Assembly (NCBI GenBank): GCA_019746155.1
Contig: JAIESJ010000226.1
Location: 1 to 59,145, forward strand
Length of the DNA stretch: 59,145 nucleotides
DNA from: Burkholderiales bacterium
GTDB lineage: Bacteria; Pseudomonadota; Gammaproteobacteria; Burkholderiales; SG8-41
Reading direction: 5' to 3'
Shown: one piece after another, positions 8,438 to 16,740 of the stretch
Layout: every line of letters starts with the position of its first letter
Numbering within the stretch: position 1 is the stretch's first letter
Position numbers and translations under genes: made by a program
The notes under the pieces: model-generated
What the model saw: the letters and a program-made list of their open reading frames with translations, nothing else
Databases searched by the model: none
Told to the model about the DNA's origin: nothing

Positions 8438-8947
8438 TCAGCCGATCACGCCGCAGGCGGCGCGGCCGCCGGCATTGCCGGTGGGATCGGTCTTCAGGTC
8501 ATCCTGGTCCATATGGACGATCAGGCCGCGGCCGATGATGCCGTTGGGCGCGTCCTTGCTGACCACGATGCCGCTGACCACCATGTTGATGGTGGCCTTG
8601 CCATACGAATCGAAAACCAGGTTGCCGAGATCGCCGGCGTGGCCGCTGCCGGGCGCCCCGTGTTTGGCCTTGACGGGGTTGAAATGGCCACCGGCGCTTA
8701 TCGCCTTGGGATCGCTGCAATCGCCTTTTTCGTGGATATGGAAGCCCTTGCTGCCGGGGGCGTGGCCTGCCACTTCTCCGGTCACGCGCACCTGCTCGCC
8801 GACCTGGGTGAATTTGACCGTGCCGTGAACCTGGCTGCCGCTCCTGGGCTGCAGCACGGCGGTTGCCGACGGCCCTTCTTTTTCCGAGGTTGCCGCGCAG
8901 GCCGCGAGCAGCAGCGAACAGGACACTACGCTCAATGCTTGTTTCAT
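8438..8947 (-). CDS. sodC: Cu/Zn superoxide dismutase, lipoprotein-type
   Basis: Periplasmic SodC (169 aa) that dismutates superoxide to H2O2 and O2. A lipobox-like LLAAC at about residues 13-17 suggests a lipid anchor. The copper and zinc ligands are visible in GFHIHEKGDC, GGHFNP, HGAPGSGHAGDL and IVHMDQDDLKT, with the second disulfide cysteine in RAACGVIG. Length and motif order match bacterial SodC. It stands alone on the minus strand, converging with the SafE-like gene. Confidence 0.96.
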   Translation of the reverse strand: MKQALSVVSCSLLLAACAATSEKEGPSATAVLQPRSGSQVHGTVKFTQVGEQVRVTGEVAGHAPGSKGFHIHEKGDCSDPKAISAGGHFNPVKAKHGAPGSGHAGDLGNLVFDSYGKATINMVVSGIVVSKDAPNGIIGRGLIVHMDQDDLKTDPTGNAGGRAACGVIG

Positions 8948-9073
8948 GTTTCTTTTCCTCCTGGGTGGTTGAGTTCACTTAACTGCAGGGTGACACGCCG
9001 GCAAGCCTCGTGTCCGGGTAGCGTACGGCGCCGAAAAATATCTTTAATATATTGATTTTTAAGTGTTTTATGA
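8948..9073. other. Gap between the Rieske protein gene and sodC
   Basis: 126 bp with an AT-rich stretch at 9036-9071 (AATATCTTTAATATATTG) that could hold the sodC promoter and the end of the upstream transcript. No gene or clear hairpin is seen. Confidence 0.4.
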
Positions 9074-9778
9074 TCAGCACCTGACTTGTTGCTTGCAGAA
9101 ACTCTCCAGTTCGATCACGACACTGTGTGTGGAAACCCGGTTTTTCATGCGGTCGGCGCCATAATCGAGCGCTAGCTTGAACTCGAACTTTTCAAAGAAA
9201 GTATTGAACATTTCACCGCCCAAGGTGCCGACCGCGTAGAGTGCATCGGTATTGCGGTCGTGCTCGAGCAGAATCGCCGACAGCGGTTGCGGGGCAGGGC
9301 CGCCCATCACCCGCGCGCCCGAGGCCGGGTCGTATTCGCTGTGCTCCGAGCAGCAGTGAATCATGTTGGGGCGCGTGATCCTGGAGGCGGTCGATTGGTC
9401 GCGATAGCTGATGAAGCTGATCTGGCGCGTGGGGTAGGTCATGCGGTGGGCGCAGATTGCCGAGTAGCCGACGATCGCACTGTTGGGTCCCACGCCGCCG
9501 GGCCACTCGTAGCTGCCGCCGTCCCCGGTCTTGAGCGTCACGTTCTGCACCGTGGGCTTGCCGAGGTTGAGCAGGAAGCAGGGCGTGGCTTCGAACGGGT
9601 AGTGAAAAATATAATTCCGCCCTGCGGCCAGGCCGGCTGCTTTCAGCGGCTGCCTGCGCTCGTCGACCAGCAGCGCGCGCGAGTAGAAGCGCGGCTTGAG
9701 GTCCCTGGCCGCAAATGCCGGTTGGGTGCCAATGGCTGCGGTTGCGGCGCAGATCTTGATGAAGTCGCGTCGTTGCAT
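9074..9778 (-). CDS. Tat-exported Rieske-type 2Fe-2S protein
   Basis: A 234-aa protein starting MQRRDFIKICAATAA, a twin-arginine-like signal. The Rieske ligand pair is visible as CAHR (about residue 109) and CCSEHSEYDP (about residue 141), matching C-x-H and C-x2-H spacing; two further cysteines lie near the C-terminus. It is not a typical bc1 subunit because the cluster-binding loops differ from the CTHLGC/CPCHGS form of the gene at 26383. The partner enzyme is unknown and no neighbour suggests one. It could be a stand-alone electron carrier. Confidence 0.8.
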   Translation of the reverse strand: MQRRDFIKICAATAAIGTQPAFAARDLKPRFYSRALLVDERRQPLKAAGLAAGRNYIFHYPFEATPCFLLNLGKPTVQNVTLKTGDGGSYEWPGGVGPNSAIVGYSAICAHRMTYPTRQISFISYRDQSTASRITRPNMIHCCSEHSEYDPASGARVMGGPAPQPLSAILLEHDRNTDALYAVGTLGGEMFNTFFEKFEFKLALDYGADRMKNRVSTHSVVIELESFCKQQVRC

Positions 9779-9911
9779 GGAACTCCGCCTTCGCTGGTTT
9801 TCGCCAAGGGTATTTTTGGAGTTTTAGTTAATATTGTCAAATTGAGGGACGCCTATGCATGAAGGACAGCACCCCATCCCTGATATCTGGTGAAAACCGG
9901 TCGCCGAAAAA
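9779..9911. other. Intergenic promoter region of the Rieske gene
   Basis: AT-rich (TTTTGGAGTTTTAGTTAATA around 9814-9833) and likely to contain the promoter of the minus-strand Rieske gene. No gene recognised. Confidence 0.4.
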
Positions 9912-9940
9912 ACAACGCCCCGAACCGTTCGGGGCGTTGT
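9912..9940 (-). terminator. Strong rho-independent terminator of the porin remnant
   Basis: ACAACGCCCCGAA pairs with TTCGGGGCGTTGT around a tiny loop. On the minus strand it is followed by a run of T residues (9911 downward). It lies just after the stop of the MtrB/PioB-like remnant. Confidence 0.92.
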
Positions 9941-9973
9941 CTTGGGTGAGACCGCCTGGGTCGTCTTAAGCGT

Positions 9974-10813
9974 CTACCAGTACTTGTAGCTGACCGACAC
10001 ACCGATCACATTGACCGAATAGTTGGGGCTCAACTGACCGGTCGAGAGCACGTTCGCCATGGTGTTGGGGTTGACGCTGTCCCACGCCCAGTCGTCGGTG
10101 CGCAGTTTGCGATGCAGCAGACTCCGCCTGAGGGTCGCGTTTTTCTGCAGCTTGTATGTGCCGTAGAGCTGCAAACTCTGGAACCGTGAGACCAGATCGG
10201 GTATCGGCGCCGCGGTCAGGGCGGAGCCGACTGCCGTGTTGATTTTTCCCAGTCCATACGAGTAGGTGTAGTCGCCACCGAGGTCGAATTTGCCTCCCAT
10301 CAGCTCCTTCACCTTGAATCCCACGCCGAAAGTGTCGATGCGGTCATCGGAGGTGTTGAACCAGTCGCTCGTGGAAGTGAGCGGGGTCGACAGCGCCAGC
10401 TTGTTGGTCGAGTTGAAACTCCTGCCCGTCTGGTTCGACTTGTAGTTGTCGTAGGTGTAGTAGGCGTAGAGCGTCAGGTTCTGTTTCGGCGTGACCGATG
10501 CATCGACGGTATAGCTCTCGCTCTTGGTCTTGGTGAGGCCCAGTATGGAGTTCTTGTAATCGTCCTGGTTGTAGTCGGCACGGAACTGCAGCGACACCAT
10601 TTCATGCGGCGAGGCATTGAGCGAAAACCGGAACTTGTCGCGTTCGCGATCCGCGTAGATGAATTTTCTCAGCAACGGGTGGTCGTCCCATTGCGTGCCC
10701 ACTGGCAGGGTGGCGATGTACTGCGCCGAATAACTCTCGTCAAACGGCGCGTCGGTATACCCCTTGTTCCTGCGATCCGAGCGGGCGTAACTCACTCCGC
10801 CGCTGATCAAGAT
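9974..10813 (-). pseudogene. MtrB/PioB-type outer-membrane beta-barrel, 5'-deleted remnant
   Basis: C-terminal part, about 280 codons, of a decahaem-associated outer-membrane porin of the MtrB/PioB/DmsE-partner family. Alternating hydrophobic beta-strand patterns are visible, with typical segments such as TLYAYYTYDNY, NPNTMANVLSTGQ and SPNYSVNVIGVSVSYKYW at the end. The 5' two-thirds are missing. Upstream sequence from 10814 belongs to the RAYT element, so the open frame continues only artificially into it. The RRSLLHRK stretch departs from the local strand pattern. Loss of this gene implies decay of an extracellular electron-transfer or sulfur/iron oxidation locus. Confidence 0.82.
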
Positions 10814-11592
10814 AAATGGGGTCAGACTCGATTTATTTGGCTCTAGAGCTAGACTAAGCGCCTGTAATTTTTCTTCCAATGGCTTATGGCCCGCCTGCCA
10901 CGCTATTTTGCGCCGAACTGTCCCCAGCACGTGATCCTGCGCGGCAACAACCGCGATCCGGTTTTCGTCTCGGATGACGATTATGTGAAGTTCGCCCAAT
11001 GCCTGGGCGAGGCGGCCCGGGATCATGGCGTGGCGATCCATGCCTATGTCTTCATGACCAATCATATTCATCTGCTCGCGACCCCTGCGACCGAGACCGC
11101 GCTGAGCAAGGGCATGCAGTCGCTGGGGCGCAAGTATGTGCAGTATTTCAACTACACCTATCAGCGCACTGGCACGCTGTGGGAGGGGCGCTACAAGGCC
11201 ACGGTGGTGGATGCCGAAAGCTATCTGCTGACCTGTATGCGCTATATCGAACTCAACCCGGTGCGCGCCGGCATGGTGGAGCACCCGGGGGATTATCGCT
11301 GGTCAAGCTACCGCGCCCATGCGCAGGGCGAGCCCGATGCACTGTTGACGCCGCACCTGCTCTACCGGCGGCTGGGCAGGGCGGAAGAGGAACGGCAAGC
11401 CGCCTACCGTCAGCTGTTTCGTGCGCAGCTGGCCAAGGCCGATCTTGACGCGATCCGGGAAGCGACGAACAAGGCGTGGGCGCTGGGCAATGGGCGCTTC
11501 CGGGAGAAGATTGAGGCACTTTCGGGGCGACGGGCTGCACCGTTGCCAAAGGGGAGGCCGAAGCGGGATGAAAATCGAGTCTGACCCCATTT
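10814..11592 (+). mobile_element. RAYT transposase element with 21-bp terminal inverted repeats
   Basis: The ends at 10814-10834 and 11572-11592 are perfect inverted repeats of 21 bp containing GGGGTCAGACTCGATTT. The element is 779 bp and contains one transposase gene. The transposase stop codon lies inside the right repeat. No target duplication is evident, and flanking gene sequence is missing on the right. Confidence 0.88.
10886..11584 (+). CDS. REP-associated tyrosine transposase (Y1/IS200-like, RAYT)
   Basis: A 232-aa single-strand transposase of the RAYT family. The HUH pair is visible in TNHIHLLATP (about residue 57), and the N-terminal MARLPRYFAPNCPQHVILRGNNR is the family opening. 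The catalytic tyrosine is likely in the RYIELNPVRAGMV region (about residue 118), with the WSSYRAH signature following. It is flanked by perfect inverted repeats that it presumably recognises. It is intact and so possibly active. Confidence 0.93.
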   Translation: MARLPRYFAPNCPQHVILRGNNRDPVFVSDDDYVKFAQCLGEAARDHGVAIHAYVFMTNHIHLLATPATETALSKGMQSLGRKYVQYFNYTYQRTGTLWEGRYKATVVDAESYLLTCMRYIELNPVRAGMVEHPGDYRWSSYRAHAQGEPDALLTPHLLYRRLGRAEEERQAAYRQLFRAQLAKADLDAIREATNKAWALGNGRFREKIEALSGRRAAPLPKGRPKRDENRV

Positions 11593-11662
11593 TTTTACCA
11601 TTTTTTTATTCATTCATTTTTTTATTTTTTTCATTTTTTATTTTTTAAATGAAAAAAACCAA
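11593..11662. repeat. T-rich low-complexity tract
   Basis: About 70 bp of runs of five to seven T separated by single A, C or G, ending in an A-run. It sits exactly between the RAYT right end and repeat copy 2, and it is very different from the GC-rich surroundings. Confidence 0.85.
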
Positions 11663-11830
11663 AGAACGAGGCGAAAAAAACGCCATGCCAGCGACGTTGG
11701 TTCCGGCCGACACGGCGTTGCGACACGCAAAGCTTTTCTTAAGCAGCCTGTCGCCGCAGCGTCGATCGACGGCGATCCGTCAACACCACCCGTTCCGGTG
11801 AATGGGGGCCCCAGGTCCGGCAGGCTGCTA
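11663..11830 (-). repeat. 168-bp repeat, copy 2 (88-bp core plus extension)
   Basis: Minus-strand copy of the family. The core (11741-11829) carries the AGCAGCCTG / CAGGCTGCTT inverted ends. The extension (about 11663-11740) matches the extension of copy 3 almost base for base (AAGCTTTGCGTGTCGCAACG and onward). The outer core edge supplies the TAG stop of ccmI. Copy 1 lacks the extension. Confidence 0.9.
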
Positions 11831-13057
11831 GCGGATCTCGCTATCAATCACCACGGTGATCCCGGATGCGCTGTTGGCGATGGGGGCGCTCACTCCCTGC
11901 AGGTCGCCGGGCTGGGGATTGGCGTTCGCGGATTTCGAGACGCGGGCCCCGATGACGACCTGCGGGAAGCTTGACAGGCTGGCGCCCGGTGCCATCGCCA
12001 TCGAGTCATCAAGTGAGAAAGTAACCGGTAATTCGCGCGCCTGTTTGCGCAGTATCGCCAGCGGTATGCGCGGACCCTCGGCGGCCCTGGCAAAGATGAA
12101 CACGGTGTCGGTGGGCGCGACCTTCGCGGCGAGTTCCGGCGCAAGTTTCACCACGCCGCTCACGCCACGTTTGCTCGCGGCGGCGTTTGCGTCACGCGGT
12201 GCCGCAGACGCGCTCCCCTTGCCGAGCGTCCGCGCTTCGGCCACGCTGGCGCTGACCGAGCGGGCGAATTCCGAATCCTGAGGCACCAGCCGCAGAATCC
12301 TTTCCCAGTATTCGACGGCCTTGGCATAGTTTTTGTTATCGAAGGCCAGACTGCCGGCCAAGGCTAACGCCTTGATATTGTCGGGATCGATTTGCAGCGC
12401 GCGTGCGATAAGCTTTTCCGGTTCGCCTTGCAGGCGCCGGTCTTGCGCCATCGCCAGCGTATCGGCATAGTCCGCAAGCAGTTGCGCATCATTGGGCAGC
12501 TGCTTTATTGCGCTGGCATAGGCGGAGGCGGCCTGCGCGAAGCGGCCGAGCGCGTTGTAGGCGCGCGCCAGCATGATCCATCCTTCGACGTTGTCCGGAT
12601 TGTTCTGGAGGCGCGTCGCGAGCCGCTGGACCATTTCCTCGATTTGCTGAGGCGTGATGTCGTGAGCCGGCCCGCGCGCATCCGCGGCCTGGTGCGGCGC
12701 CAGCGCCTGCGGATTGCCGACGGCCAGGTAGAGCGCTACCGCACACAGCGGCAGCGCCAGGCCCAGTGCGATCGCGCTGGCGCGTCCATGCCGCGGACTG
12801 CCTGCCATGGCGTCGCCTGCGTCCACGTCCTCGAGCAGCCGGGCCTCGAGTTCGCGCCGCGCCTTCTCGTAATGCTCCGCGCTCAAGGTTCCGGACTGCA
12901 GGTCGGCGTCGAGTTCTTTGAGCTGGTCGCGGTAGAGCGTGATGTTGACTGTTTTGCGCGAGACACGGTCCGCGGGCCGGCTCCTGAGCAGAGGCGGCAC
13001 GATGAAAAGCAGGGCCCCGGCGATCAGCAGCCCGCTGGCGATCAGGAACGCCGTCAT
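11828..13057 (-). CDS. ccmI: Cytochrome c maturation protein CcmI
   Basis: Apocytochrome c chaperone of System I (409 aa). Two N-terminal transmembrane helices flank a cytoplasmic loop with KTVNITLYRDQLKELDADL, a CcmI hallmark, then TPR repeats (about residues 135-270) and a periplasmic C-terminal domain. The gene overlaps ccmH by 4 bp. Its TAG stop lies at the boundary of repeat copy 2, so the final residues may have been altered by the insertion. It is the last gene of the ccmABCDEFGHI operon. Confidence 0.93.
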   Translation of the reverse strand: MTAFLIASGLLIAGALLFIVPPLLRSRPADRVSRKTVNITLYRDQLKELDADLQSGTLSAEHYEKARRELEARLLEDVDAGDAMAGSPRHGRASAIALGLALPLCAVALYLAVGNPQALAPHQAADARGPAHDITPQQIEEMVQRLATRLQNNPDNVEGWIMLARAYNALGRFAQAASAYASAIKQLPNDAQLLADYADTLAMAQDRRLQGEPEKLIARALQIDPDNIKALALAGSLAFDNKNYAKAVEYWERILRLVPQDSEFARSVSASVAEARTLGKGSASAAPRDANAAASKRGVSGVVKLAPELAAKVAPTDTVFIFARAAEGPRIPLAILRKQARELPVTFSLDDSMAMAPGASLSSFPQVVIGARVSKSANANPQPGDLQGVSAPIANSASGITVVIDSEIR

Positions 13058-13521
13058 GGTTTATCCGTCTCGCTTTCGGCCGCAAGCAGCTGCGCGGCAC
13101 GTGCGCGTTCCGCTTCGCCCGGTTCGTTTTCCGGCGCGCGCCTGCGTGCGAGCTTGTGGAACAGCGTGAACAGGCCCGCCGCAAGCAGCAGCAGGGGCCC
13201 CAGCCACAGCATCACTGTGGTCGCCTTGAACGGCGGCCGATAGAGTACGAAATCGCCGTAGCGCGCCACCATGAAATCGATAATCTCGCGTTCGCTCATT
13301 CCTTGTTTCATTTTTTTGCGGATCTCATTCTTCAGATCCACCGCGAGGTCGGCATTCGAATCGGCGATCGTCTGGTTCTGGCATACCAGGCAGCGCAGCT
13401 CCCCGGCGAGCGCGGTCACCCGCTTCTCGAGCGCGGGGTCTTCCGCTGCCGGCGCCGCTTCCCGGCCGAAAGCGGCGCTGCCCAGCAGCAGCAGGAAAAG
13501 CAACGCGAGCGCCTTAGCCAC
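13054..13521 (-). CDS. ccmH: Cytochrome c maturation thiol reductase CcmH (CcmL type)
   Basis: A 155-aa membrane-anchored periplasmic thiol-disulfide protein that keeps the apocytochrome CXXCH reduced. A signal peptide is visible (LALLFLLLLGSAAFG). The family motif LVCQNQTIADSNADLAVDLK, containing the LRCLVCQ cysteine pair, is at about residues 42-64. One transmembrane helix follows at about residues 100-122. It overlaps ccmI (ATGA) and ccmG by a few bases. Confidence 0.95.
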   Translation of the reverse strand: MAKALALLFLLLLGSAAFGREAAPAAEDPALEKRVTALAGELRCLVCQNQTIADSNADLAVDLKNEIRKKMKQGMSEREIIDFMVARYGDFVLYRPPFKATTVMLWLGPLLLLAAGLFTLFHKLARRRAPENEPGEAERARAAQLLAAESETDKP

Positions 13522-14065
13522 GATTGAGTTCGTTTACCAGGGGGAGAATTTTTGTCTTCACGATTTCAGGGGTGACCGGGCCGATCTGCTTGTAGCGGAT
13601 CACGCCGCGCTTGTCGATGACGTAGGTTTCCGGAACACCGTAGACGCCGTAGTCGATACCCACTCTGCCGTTTTCGTCAAACGCCGAGAGCCGGTAAGGA
13701 TCGCCCAGACTTCGCAGCCAGGCGACGCCTTCTTCGCGCCTGTCTTTGTAGTTCAGCCCGTAGATCGGCACCGCATTGCTTCTGGCAAGATCCAGCAACA
13801 CGGGATGCTCGACACGACAGGAGACGCACCACGACGCCCAGACATTGAGCAGCCATACTTTTCCGAGCATGTCCTTTTCGGAGAACGTCTTGTCCGGCTC
13901 ATGCAGTTGCGGCAGCTCGAAGTGCGGCGCGGGCTTGTCGATGAGCGGCGAGGGTACTTCGCGCGGGTTGAGCGTGAGGCCCACGCCGAGCAGCACCACG
14001 AGCGCCGAGAAAACGCCCAGCGGAAGAAGAAAAAGCCGGGGCTTGTTCGGAGTTTCCGCGGTCAT
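13514..14065 (-). CDS. ccmG: Thiol:disulfide interchange protein CcmG/DsbE
   Basis: Membrane-anchored thioredoxin-fold reductase (183 aa) that supplies electrons to CcmH and apocytochromes. It has an N-terminal anchor (about residues 12-30), the active site WASWCVSCRVEHP, and the CcmG-type acidic GVYGVPETYVIDKRG with the cis-Pro. I chose the ATG at 14065 (MTAETPNKP) over the longer open frame because it begins 10 bp after ccmF ends and gives the usual length. Confidence 0.94.
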   Translation of the reverse strand: MTAETPNKPRLFLLPLGVFSALVVLLGVGLTLNPREVPSPLIDKPAPHFELPQLHEPDKTFSEKDMLGKVWLLNVWASWCVSCRVEHPVLLDLARSNAVPIYGLNYKDRREEGVAWLRSLGDPYRLSAFDENGRVGIDYGVYGVPETYVIDKRGVIRYKQIGPVTPEIVKTKILPLVNELNRG

Positions 14066-14075
14066 CCCATTCGCC

Positions 14076-16082
14076 TCAACGAACCGGTGTGACCTGCGGG
14101 TCGCGCGGTGGTACCGCCGCGTGTGCCTTTTCTTCGTGCCGGCGGCGCACGGCAACGCGGTATCTGCGGTCGCTCGCCGCCAGCAGGCCGCCCAGCGCCA
14201 TCAGCACGCAGCCTCCCCAGATCCAGTCCACAAACGGTTTGTGCTGCACGCGCACCAGCCAGGCAGTCTCGCCGATCGAATCGCCGAGCGACACGTAGAG
14301 ATCCCGCGTGAATCCGGTATCGATTGCGGCTTCGGTCATGGGCATCTGCTGTACCCTGTAAACACGCTTTTCCGGGTAGAGCGTGGTGACGCTGCTGCCG
14401 TTCCTGCTCACCTGCATGGTGGCGCGCACCGCAACGTAATTCGGCCCGGGAACCTCGGTGACGCCCGCCAGGCGAAAGGTGTAGCCGCCGACCTCGACCG
14501 TGTCGCCCGGCTCCATGCGCACGTCTTTCTCGCTCTCGTAGCCCTTGACCAGCGTCACGCCGACGACGAACACCGCCACGCCGAGGTGCGCGAGCAGCAT
14601 CCCGTAATAAGCGCGCGGCGTGCCGCGTAGGCGGGACCATGCGCTCGCGCCGGAGGCGGTGTTCTTGATGCGGTCCCGCAGGCTGGTCACACTCGATGCC
14701 ACGATCCACAGCGCGAGCAGCAATCCGAAGCTCACCAGCGGGCTCCAGTGGCCCAGCGCAAACGGCAGCAGCAGCGCCGTCGCGAGACTCGCTGCGAAAG
14801 CCCAGCGCAGCCGCACCGCGAGATCGGGCAGACTGGCCTTTTTCCAGCGCGCGATCGGCCCGACCCCCATCAGGAACAGCGCCGGGGCCATCAACGGCAC
14901 GAATACGGATTCAAAATACGGCGGGCCGACCGAGATCTTGCCTAGCCCCAGCGCATCGAGCACCAGCGGATAAAGCGTGCCGAGCATGACCGAGCCCGTT
15001 GCCACCGCCAGCAATACGTTGTTGGTGAGCAGCAGCGATTCGCGCGACACCAGATCGAAGCTGCCGCCCAGACCGATGCGTGCGGTACGCCACGCGAACA
15101 GCGCCAGCGAACTGCCGATCACGATGCTCAGGAACGCCAGGATGAAAATGCCGCGCTTGGGGTCGGTGGCGAAGGCATGTACTGAAGTGAGCACGCCAGA
15201 ACGCACCAGGAATGTTCCTAACAGACTGAAAGAAAACGCAAAAATAGCAAGCAGCACGGTCCAGCTGCGGAAGCTGCCACGTTTCTCGGTAACGGCAAGC
15301 GAGTGGATCAGTGCGGTGCCCACCAGCCAGGGCATGAACGACGCGTTCTCCACCGGATCCCAGAACCACCAGCCGCCCCAGCCCAGCTCGTAATACGCCC
15401 ACCAGCTGCCCAGCGCGATGCCGAGCGTGAGAAACATCCACGCCACCGTAGTCCAGGGACGGGACCAGCGCGCCCACGCGGCATCGAGCTTGCCGGAGAG
15501 CAGCGCAGCGATGGCGAACGCGAACGCCACCGAGAACCCGACATAGCCCATATAAAGCATCGGCGGGTGCAGCACCATGCCCGGATCCTGCAGCAGCGGG
15601 TTCAGGTCGCGCCCGTCAGGGGGCGCGGGCAGCAAACGGTCAAAAGGATTCGAAGTAAACAGCATGAAGGCGAGGAACCCCACGCTCACCAGCCCCATCA
15701 CTCCGAGCACGCGCGCCACCATTTCCTCCGGCAGGCGGCGGCTGAATGCGGTAACCGCCACTGACCACACCCCGAGTATCAGCGTCCACAGCAGCAGCGA
15801 CCCTTCGTGCCCGCCCCATACCCCGGCAATGCGGTATTGCAGGGGCAGCGCGGAATTGGAATTGGTGGCGACATAGCCCACCGAGAAATCATTGGTGACG
15901 AAAGCGTAGGTCAGGCAGCCGAAAGCGATCGCGACAAACACGAACTGTCCCTGCGCCGCCGGGCGCGCCACGTTCATCCAGGCGGAGTTGCCGCGCGCCG
16001 CGCCGACGATGGGCAGAATGCCCTGCGCCAGCGCGAGGGTGAGCGCCAGCGAGAGCGCAAACTGCCCCAGTTCCGGAATCAT
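14076..16082 (-). CDS. ccmF: Haem lyase subunit CcmF
   Basis: Large polytopic membrane protein (668 aa) that ligates haem to apocytochrome c. The tryptophan-rich WWD domain is visible as GWGGWWFWDPVENASFMPWL (about residues 237-256), with conserved histidines in the GGHEGSLLLW and LIHSLAVTEKRG regions. Fourteen or so hydrophobic segments are apparent. It is flanked by ccmE upstream (5 bp gap) and ccmG downstream. Normal length. Confidence 0.97.
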   Translation of the reverse strand: MIPELGQFALSLALTLALAQGILPIVGAARGNSAWMNVARPAAQGQFVFVAIAFGCLTYAFVTNDFSVGYVATNSNSALPLQYRIAGVWGGHEGSLLLWTLILGVWSVAVTAFSRRLPEEMVARVLGVMGLVSVGFLAFMLFTSNPFDRLLPAPPDGRDLNPLLQDPGMVLHPPMLYMGYVGFSVAFAFAIAALLSGKLDAAWARWSRPWTTVAWMFLTLGIALGSWWAYYELGWGGWWFWDPVENASFMPWLVGTALIHSLAVTEKRGSFRSWTVLLAIFAFSFSLLGTFLVRSGVLTSVHAFATDPKRGIFILAFLSIVIGSSLALFAWRTARIGLGGSFDLVSRESLLLTNNVLLAVATGSVMLGTLYPLVLDALGLGKISVGPPYFESVFVPLMAPALFLMGVGPIARWKKASLPDLAVRLRWAFAASLATALLLPFALGHWSPLVSFGLLLALWIVASSVTSLRDRIKNTASGASAWSRLRGTPRAYYGMLLAHLGVAVFVVGVTLVKGYESEKDVRMEPGDTVEVGGYTFRLAGVTEVPGPNYVAVRATMQVSRNGSSVTTLYPEKRVYRVQQMPMTEAAIDTGFTRDLYVSLGDSIGETAWLVRVQHKPFVDWIWGGCVLMALGGLLAASDRRYRVAVRRRHEEKAHAAVPPRDPQVTPVR

Positions 16083-16087
16083 TGGCG

Positions 16088-16564
16088 TTATTTTCCTGTC
16101 GGTGGATTAGTGACCAGCGTTTGCGCCGCCTGTGCGCCTTTGGCATGCGCCTGCTTGAGCGCCTCGGCCGCCTCCGGCGGCATGTAGTTCTCGTCGTGCT
16201 TGGCGAGCACCTCGCTGGCGTGGAACATGCCGTCGGGGCCGAGGCGTCCTTGCGTGACCACGCCCTTGCCTTCACGGAACAGGTCGGGCAGCGCGCCGCG
16301 GTAGAGTACCGGAATGGTCTGGGCGGTATCGGTGACGACGAACTGCACGGTGACGCCGTCCGGCTGGCGCTTGACGCTGCCCGGCTCGACCAGGCCGCCG
16401 ATACGGAAAGTGCGTCCCTGCGGCGCCTCGTTAGCCGCGACCTGCGAGGGCGTGAAGAAGAACACCAGATTTTTCTCGAAAGCGTTCAACACCAGGACCG
16501 CAGCGATACCCAATGCGGCGACTCCCGTCGTGATCATCGCGAAACGCTTGTGCCTGGGCTTCAC
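16088..16564 (-). CDS. ccmE: Haem chaperone CcmE
   Basis: Periplasmic haem chaperone (158 aa) that covalently binds haem and hands it to CcmF. The haem-binding motif HDENY is visible in LAKHDENYMPPE near residue 124, after an N-terminal anchor and an OB-fold-like region (RIGGLVEPGSV). The GTG at 16564 is preferred over the long upstream frame. It overlaps the ccmD stop (GTGA) and gives the usual start KPRHKRF. Confidence 0.95.
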   Translation of the reverse strand: MKPRHKRFAMITTGVAALGIAAVLVLNAFEKNLVFFFTPSQVAANEAPQGRTFRIGGLVEPGSVKRQPDGVTVQFVVTDTAQTIPVLYRGALPDLFREGKGVVTQGRLGPDGMFHASEVLAKHDENYMPPEAAEALKQAHAKGAQAAQTLVTNPPTGK

Positions 16565-16740
16565 CGGGTCCCCCGCGTGCTGCCGCGGATACGGCCAAGG
16601 TGTTCGAGAATGCTGCGTTTTCTGAGTATCAGCAGCACGATCTCGGTGATCATCAGTCCGAGCGTCACGCCATAGGATCCCCATACGTAGAGCGCGTAAC
16701 CGCCCATCGCGAAAAAATCGTTCCAGCTTGCCCAGTTCAT
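16561..16740 (-). CDS. ccmD: Haem exporter accessory protein CcmD
   Basis: A 59-aa single-span membrane protein starting MNWASWNDFFAMGGYALYVW, the standard CcmD opening, followed by one helix and a basic C-terminal tail. It helps release holo-CcmE from CcmABC. Its ATG overlaps the ccmC stop (ATGA) and its stop overlaps the ccmE GTG, indicating translational coupling. Confidence 0.93.
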   Translation of the reverse strand: MNWASWNDFFAMGGYALYVWGSYGVTLGLMITEIVLLILRKRSILEHLGRIRGSTRGTR

